Source: DATFBY01 sp035253585
GTDB lineage: Bacteria > Gemmatimonadota > Gemmatimonadetes > Gemmatimonadales > Gemmatimonadaceae
DNA length: 64,000 nucleotides
Reading direction: 5' to 3'
NCBI GenBank assembly: GCA_035253585.1
Contig: DATFBY010000055.1
Coordinates: 30,401-94,400, forward strand
The notes under the pieces are model-generated. The model had not been told where the DNA came from. It saw nothing but the letters and a program-made list of their open reading frames with translations, and did no database searches. Of this stretch, positions 61,209-64,000 are shown in pieces. Made by a program: the position numbers and the translations under genes. Within the stretch, counting starts at the first letter, position 1, and every line of letters begins with the position of its first letter.

Positions 61209-62611
61209 TGCGGGTGCGGAGGACATTTCTGGCGGCGGTGGCGCTGGTCGCCACGCTCGGCTGCAATGATTACACGACCGATCCGGGCTCGAGCTCTCTC
61301 GTCGTGAATGTGTTGGGCCTGCCCGCCGGCGCGAACGCGGCGATTCAGGTGACGGGACCGGGAAATTTCTCGCAAGCCGTCACCGCGACGACGACGATCG
61401 AGGAGCTACAGCCGGGCACGTACACAATCGAAGCGAGCTCGCTGATCTTCAACGGCACGACATTCCTCGTGACGCCCGCCTCACAAGAAGTGGAGGTGCT
61501 CGAGGACGCGCAGGCGTCGGCGACTGTGAACTACACCGCCGCGGCTGCTCTCACGCTGCGATTCGCCGAGGTCGTGTCCGGTCTCAGCAATCCCGTGTAT
61601 CTCACGGCGCCGGCCGGTGACACCCGTCTCTTCATCGTGCAGCAGGATGGACGAATTCGCATCGTCCAGAACGGTACCATCCGGCCTACCGATTTCCTGA
61701 ATCTCTCCTCTCGCACCGATGCCAGCGGCGAGCGTGGACTCCTGAGCATGGCGTTCCATCCGCAATACTCGACCAACGGCTTTTTCTTCGTCTACTTCAC
61801 TGAGAGCGGCACTGGCGACATCCTGGTCGAGCGGTACCACGTCTCGACCGATCCCAACGTTTCGGAGCCGGCCGGAACGCTGGTGCTTCGTATCGCGCAC
61901 CGCGACTTCTCGAACCACAACGGCGGTCTGCTCTTGTTCGGGCCCGATGGGATGCTGTACATGGGCACCGGCGACGGGGGTGGCGGAGGCGACCCGCTCG
62001 GCAACGGCCAGAACCTCTCATCGTTGTTAGGCAAGCTGCTGCGCATCGATGTGACGTCGCTGCCGTACACGATTCCAGCCGGCAATCCCTTCGCTGGACA
62101 GCCAAATCGACGCGGTGAGATTTGGGCGTACGGGCTCCGCAACCCCTGGCGTTTCGCCTTCGATCGCGGCGCGAACGAGCTCTACATCGCGGACGTGGGG
62201 CAGAACGACTTCGAGGAAGTGAACGTGGTGAATCGCACCACCGCCGGGGTGAACTACGGTTGGAACATCATGGAAGGGCTGCACTGTTTTCCGATCGGAA
62301 CTACGAATTGCAATCAGTCCGGGCTCACGCTGCCAGTGCTCGAGTACGATCACAGTCAGGGGTGCTCGATCGCCGGCGGTTTCGTCTATCGCGGCACGCA
62401 GCTCCCCGAGCTCGTGGGGCATTACTTCTACTCGGACCTTTGTCGCGGCTGGCTCAGGACCTTCCGCTTCACCGGCGGAGCGGCCACCGAGCACCGTGAC
62501 TGGGGCGTTCTCGGCGCAGTGGGAGCGACGCTCTCGTTCGGCGAAGACGCCGCCGGCGAGCTCTACGTGTTGTCGGGGAATGGGTCGGTGTATCGCATCG
62601 TTCGGCAGTAG
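61208..62611 (+). CDS. PQQ-dependent sugar dehydrogenase-like lipoprotein
   Basis: 467 residues with lipoprotein signal (FLAAVALVATLGCNDYT; lipobox TLGC). Residues 25-115 are a small beta-sandwich (SLVVNVLGLPAGANAAIQVT). The rest is a six-bladed glucose/sorbosone dehydrogenase propeller: SNPVYLTAPAGDTRLFIVQQ, GERGLLSMAFHPQY, SNHNGGLLLFGPDGMLYMGT with GDGGGGGDPLGNGQN, WAYGLRNPWRFAFDRG, and QNDFEEVNVV. These match soluble GDH (GdhB)/aldose sugar dehydrogenase. PQQ and calcium are inferred cofactors. TAATG overlap with the peptidase. Confidence 0.9.
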   Translation: MRVRRTFLAAVALVATLGCNDYTTDPGSSSLVVNVLGLPAGANAAIQVTGPGNFSQAVTATTTIEELQPGTYTIEASSLIFNGTTFLVTPASQEVEVLEDAQASATVNYTAAAALTLRFAEVVSGLSNPVYLTAPAGDTRLFIVQQDGRIRIVQNGTIRPTDFLNLSSRTDASGERGLLSMAFHPQYSTNGFFFVYFTESGTGDILVERYHVSTDPNVSEPAGTLVLRIAHRDFSNHNGGLLLFGPDGMLYMGTGDGGGGGDPLGNGQNLSSLLGKLLRIDVTSLPYTIPAGNPFAGQPNRRGEIWAYGLRNPWRFAFDRGANELYIADVGQNDFEEVNVVNRTTAGVNYGWNIMEGLHCFPIGTTNCNQSGLTLPVLEYDHSQGCSIAGGFVYRGTQLPELVGHYFYSDLCRGWLRTFRFTGGAATEHRDWGVLGAVGATLSFGEDAAGELYVLSGNGSVYRIVRQ

Positions 62612-62645
62612 CGGCAAGGAACCAACTTCTCGGAGCACTGGCACC

Positions 62646-63986
62646 ATGCCTAACGCGCGTTCTCCCGTGATTTGTCTCGCCGTATTTCTGGCGGCGATCT
62701 CCTGCACTCCCAAGGACTCCGGCTCGGCGGACACCGTCGCGGCAACCGGCGCGGCGGCGACGGACGGAAATGCGGCCAAGCCATGTCCAGCAGGAACCGA
62801 CACCGCGATCACCTTGCCCGCCGGTTTTTGCGCGGTCGTGTTCGCCGATTCAGTGATTGGGAGTCGTCACATCGCGGTGGCGAGCAACGGCGACGTCTTC
62901 GTGCAGCGCGTGCTCGGTCGCCGCACCGGCGACAGCACCGCGAAAGGCGGAATCATGGCCTTTCGGGATGCAAATGCTGATGGTCGAGCGGACACGACGG
63001 CGCGATTCGGCCAGACCAATGGTACGGGTATCGGTCTGTACAGGGGCTGGATCTACGCGGACGACGGAAGTCGAATCGTGCGTTTCACGCATAGCGCGGG
63101 GAGTCTGACGCCGAGTGGGAATCCCGAGACGGTGATCCGCGACATCCCAATGCGCGGACATGACGCGCACAACTTCGTGATCGATAGCGCGGGCACGTTG
63201 TACCTCAACATCGGCTCGCGCACCAACAACTGCCAGCAGCAGGATCGTGCGAACGAGTCGCCGGGCATCAATCCGTGCGTCGAGCTCGAGACGCGCGCTG
63301 GGATCTGGCGCTTCCAGGCGGAGCAGCTGGGTCAGCGTCCGTCGGTCGCGTCGCGCTTCGCCACGGGCATTCGGAATGGGATGGGCCTGGCGATCAATCC
63401 GGCCGACGGAAAGCTCTACGCAACGCAGCACGGCCGCGACCAGCTCTTCCAGAATTGGCCGAAGCTGTTCACCGCCCAGCAGAACGCAGCCAATCCGGCC
63501 GAGGAGCTACAGCAGCTGAATCAGGGCGACGACTTCGGATGGCCCTACTGCTTCTACTCGATCGATCTGCGCCGTCGCGTGCTGGCGCCCGAATATGGTG
63601 GAAACGGAACCGAGGTCGGGCAGTGCGCGAGCAAGAAAGCGCCGGCGGCGGTTTTCCCTGCGCATTGGGCGCCGATGTCGCTCGTGTTCTACACGGGAAA
63701 TCAATTCCCGCCGCGCTATCGTGGTGGTGCGTTCATCGCGATGCACGGCTCCTGGAACCGCGCACCGGAGCCGCAGGATGGCTACAACCTCACGTTCGTT
63801 CCTATGGTGAACGGCGCGTTCTCGAACCACGAAGTGTTCGCGCGCGGATTTCCTGGAGCGACGGTGCAGCCCGATAGGGCCGTGCATCGGCCCACCGGCG
63901 TGGCGCAATCGCCCGATGGTGGACTCTACCTGACGGACGACAAGGGCGGCCGCATCTGGAAGATCGTGTACGTCGGAACGCAGTGA
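62646..63986 (+). CDS. PQQ-dependent sugar/sorbosone dehydrogenase-like lipoprotein
   Basis: 446 residues from ATG 62646. Lipoprotein signal VICLAVFLAAISCTPKDS (lipobox AISC). Propeller features: LPAGFCAVVFADSVIGSRHI, MRGHDAHNFVIDSAGTLYLN with IGSRTNNCQQQDR, SRFATGIRNGMGLAINPADG and HGRDQLF, GDDFGWPYCFY, FIAMHGSWNRAPEPQDGYNL, VAQSPDGGLYLTDDKGGRIW. The WPYC and HGSWNR motifs are typical of the sorbosone dehydrogenase branch. A GCCTAAC motif starts in the second codon. Paired with the related gene upstream, so both probably oxidise sugars in the periplasm. Confidence 0.9.
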   Translation: MPNARSPVICLAVFLAAISCTPKDSGSADTVAATGAAATDGNAAKPCPAGTDTAITLPAGFCAVVFADSVIGSRHIAVASNGDVFVQRVLGRRTGDSTAKGGIMAFRDANADGRADTTARFGQTNGTGIGLYRGWIYADDGSRIVRFTHSAGSLTPSGNPETVIRDIPMRGHDAHNFVIDSAGTLYLNIGSRTNNCQQQDRANESPGINPCVELETRAGIWRFQAEQLGQRPSVASRFATGIRNGMGLAINPADGKLYATQHGRDQLFQNWPKLFTAQQNAANPAEELQQLNQGDDFGWPYCFYSIDLRRRVLAPEYGGNGTEVGQCASKKAPAAVFPAHWAPMSLVFYTGNQFPPRYRGGAFIAMHGSWNRAPEPQDGYNLTFVPMVNGAFSNHEVFARGFPGATVQPDRAVHRPTGVAQSPDGGLYLTDDKGGRIWKIVYVGTQ

Positions 63987-64000
63987 TCGGTTTGCATCAC

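Noticed and set aside
1..64000. tRNA, rRNA or tmRNA genes
   Set aside because: No cloverleaf-like or conserved rRNA segments were noticed on either strand; a covariance-model search would settle this.

Overview
The window is GC-rich (roughly two thirds G+C by eye), densely coded and reads as chromosome of a Gram-negative bacterium of the Gemmatimonadota type. This is an inference from gene content: four ADOP-type FtsX/MacB permeases (two directly behind PadR regulators), a Ser/Thr kinase with TolB-like and TPR domains, secreted carboxypeptidase-regulatory/TonB-plug-like proteins, many lipoproteins and secreted metallopeptidases. No rRNA, tRNA, CRISPR array, IS element or phage gene was seen. 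Neighbouring genes are often coupled by 1-4 nt stop/start overlaps (ATGA, GTGA, TAATG, TAGTG), and GTG or TTG starts are common.

Layout: 1-4.6 kb, minus-strand RND efflux operon (pump, TolC, adaptor running off the left edge). 4.8-6.6 kb, CPXCG zinc-ribbon protein, a reaction-centre-like dihaem cytochrome c and an O6-methylguanine methyltransferase. 6.7-9.2 kb, ADOP permease. 9.4-10.5 kb, GNAT and DUF1801 proteins. 10.8-12.6 kb, pntAb-pntB transhydrogenase without pntAa. 12.8-15.6 kb, MEDS histidine kinase and two exported proteins. 15.7-18.4 kb, a coupled glycosyltransferase / LPG-synthase-like membrane protein / DinB-like trio. 18.4-21.4 kb, PadR-ADOP operon, divergent from a kinase at 21.5-23.8 kb. 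23.9-28.8 kb, M28 peptidase, plug-like lipoprotein, galactokinase, an internally deleted glycosyltransferase and a sugar-nucleotidyltransferase. 28.9-34.3 kb, large surface protein and hypotheticals. 34.4-37.7 kb, gamma-glutamyltransferase and VOC protein. 37.8-41.9 kb, DUF4105 protein, then an operon of a 35-residue membrane peptide, an NAD(P)-binding protein, an asparagine-synthase-like ligase, a DUF3185-like protein and a thioesterase. 41.9-44.4 kb, lytic transglycosylase, DUF350 and a kinase carrying an LprI-like external domain. 44.6-51.7 kb, secreted protein, sterol-desaturase-like enzyme, ADOP, Fpg/Nei glycosylase and small exported proteins. 51.9-64 kb, MarR-GNAT fusion, M28 peptidase plus DUF1028, second PadR-ADOP pair, M49-like lipoprotein protease and two PQQ-type sugar dehydrogenases.

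The most unusual signals are not genes. (1) The 7-mer GCCTAAC/GTTAGGC occurs 39 times on both strands, well above a composition-based expectation of about 8. (2) At least six intergenic elements are long hairpins or arrays built from 7-bp units, each locus with its own unit; one has perfect 39-bp arms between two convergent stop codons. (3) One gene has its Shine-Dalgarno in the loop and its start codon in the stem of an 11-bp perfect inverted repeat.
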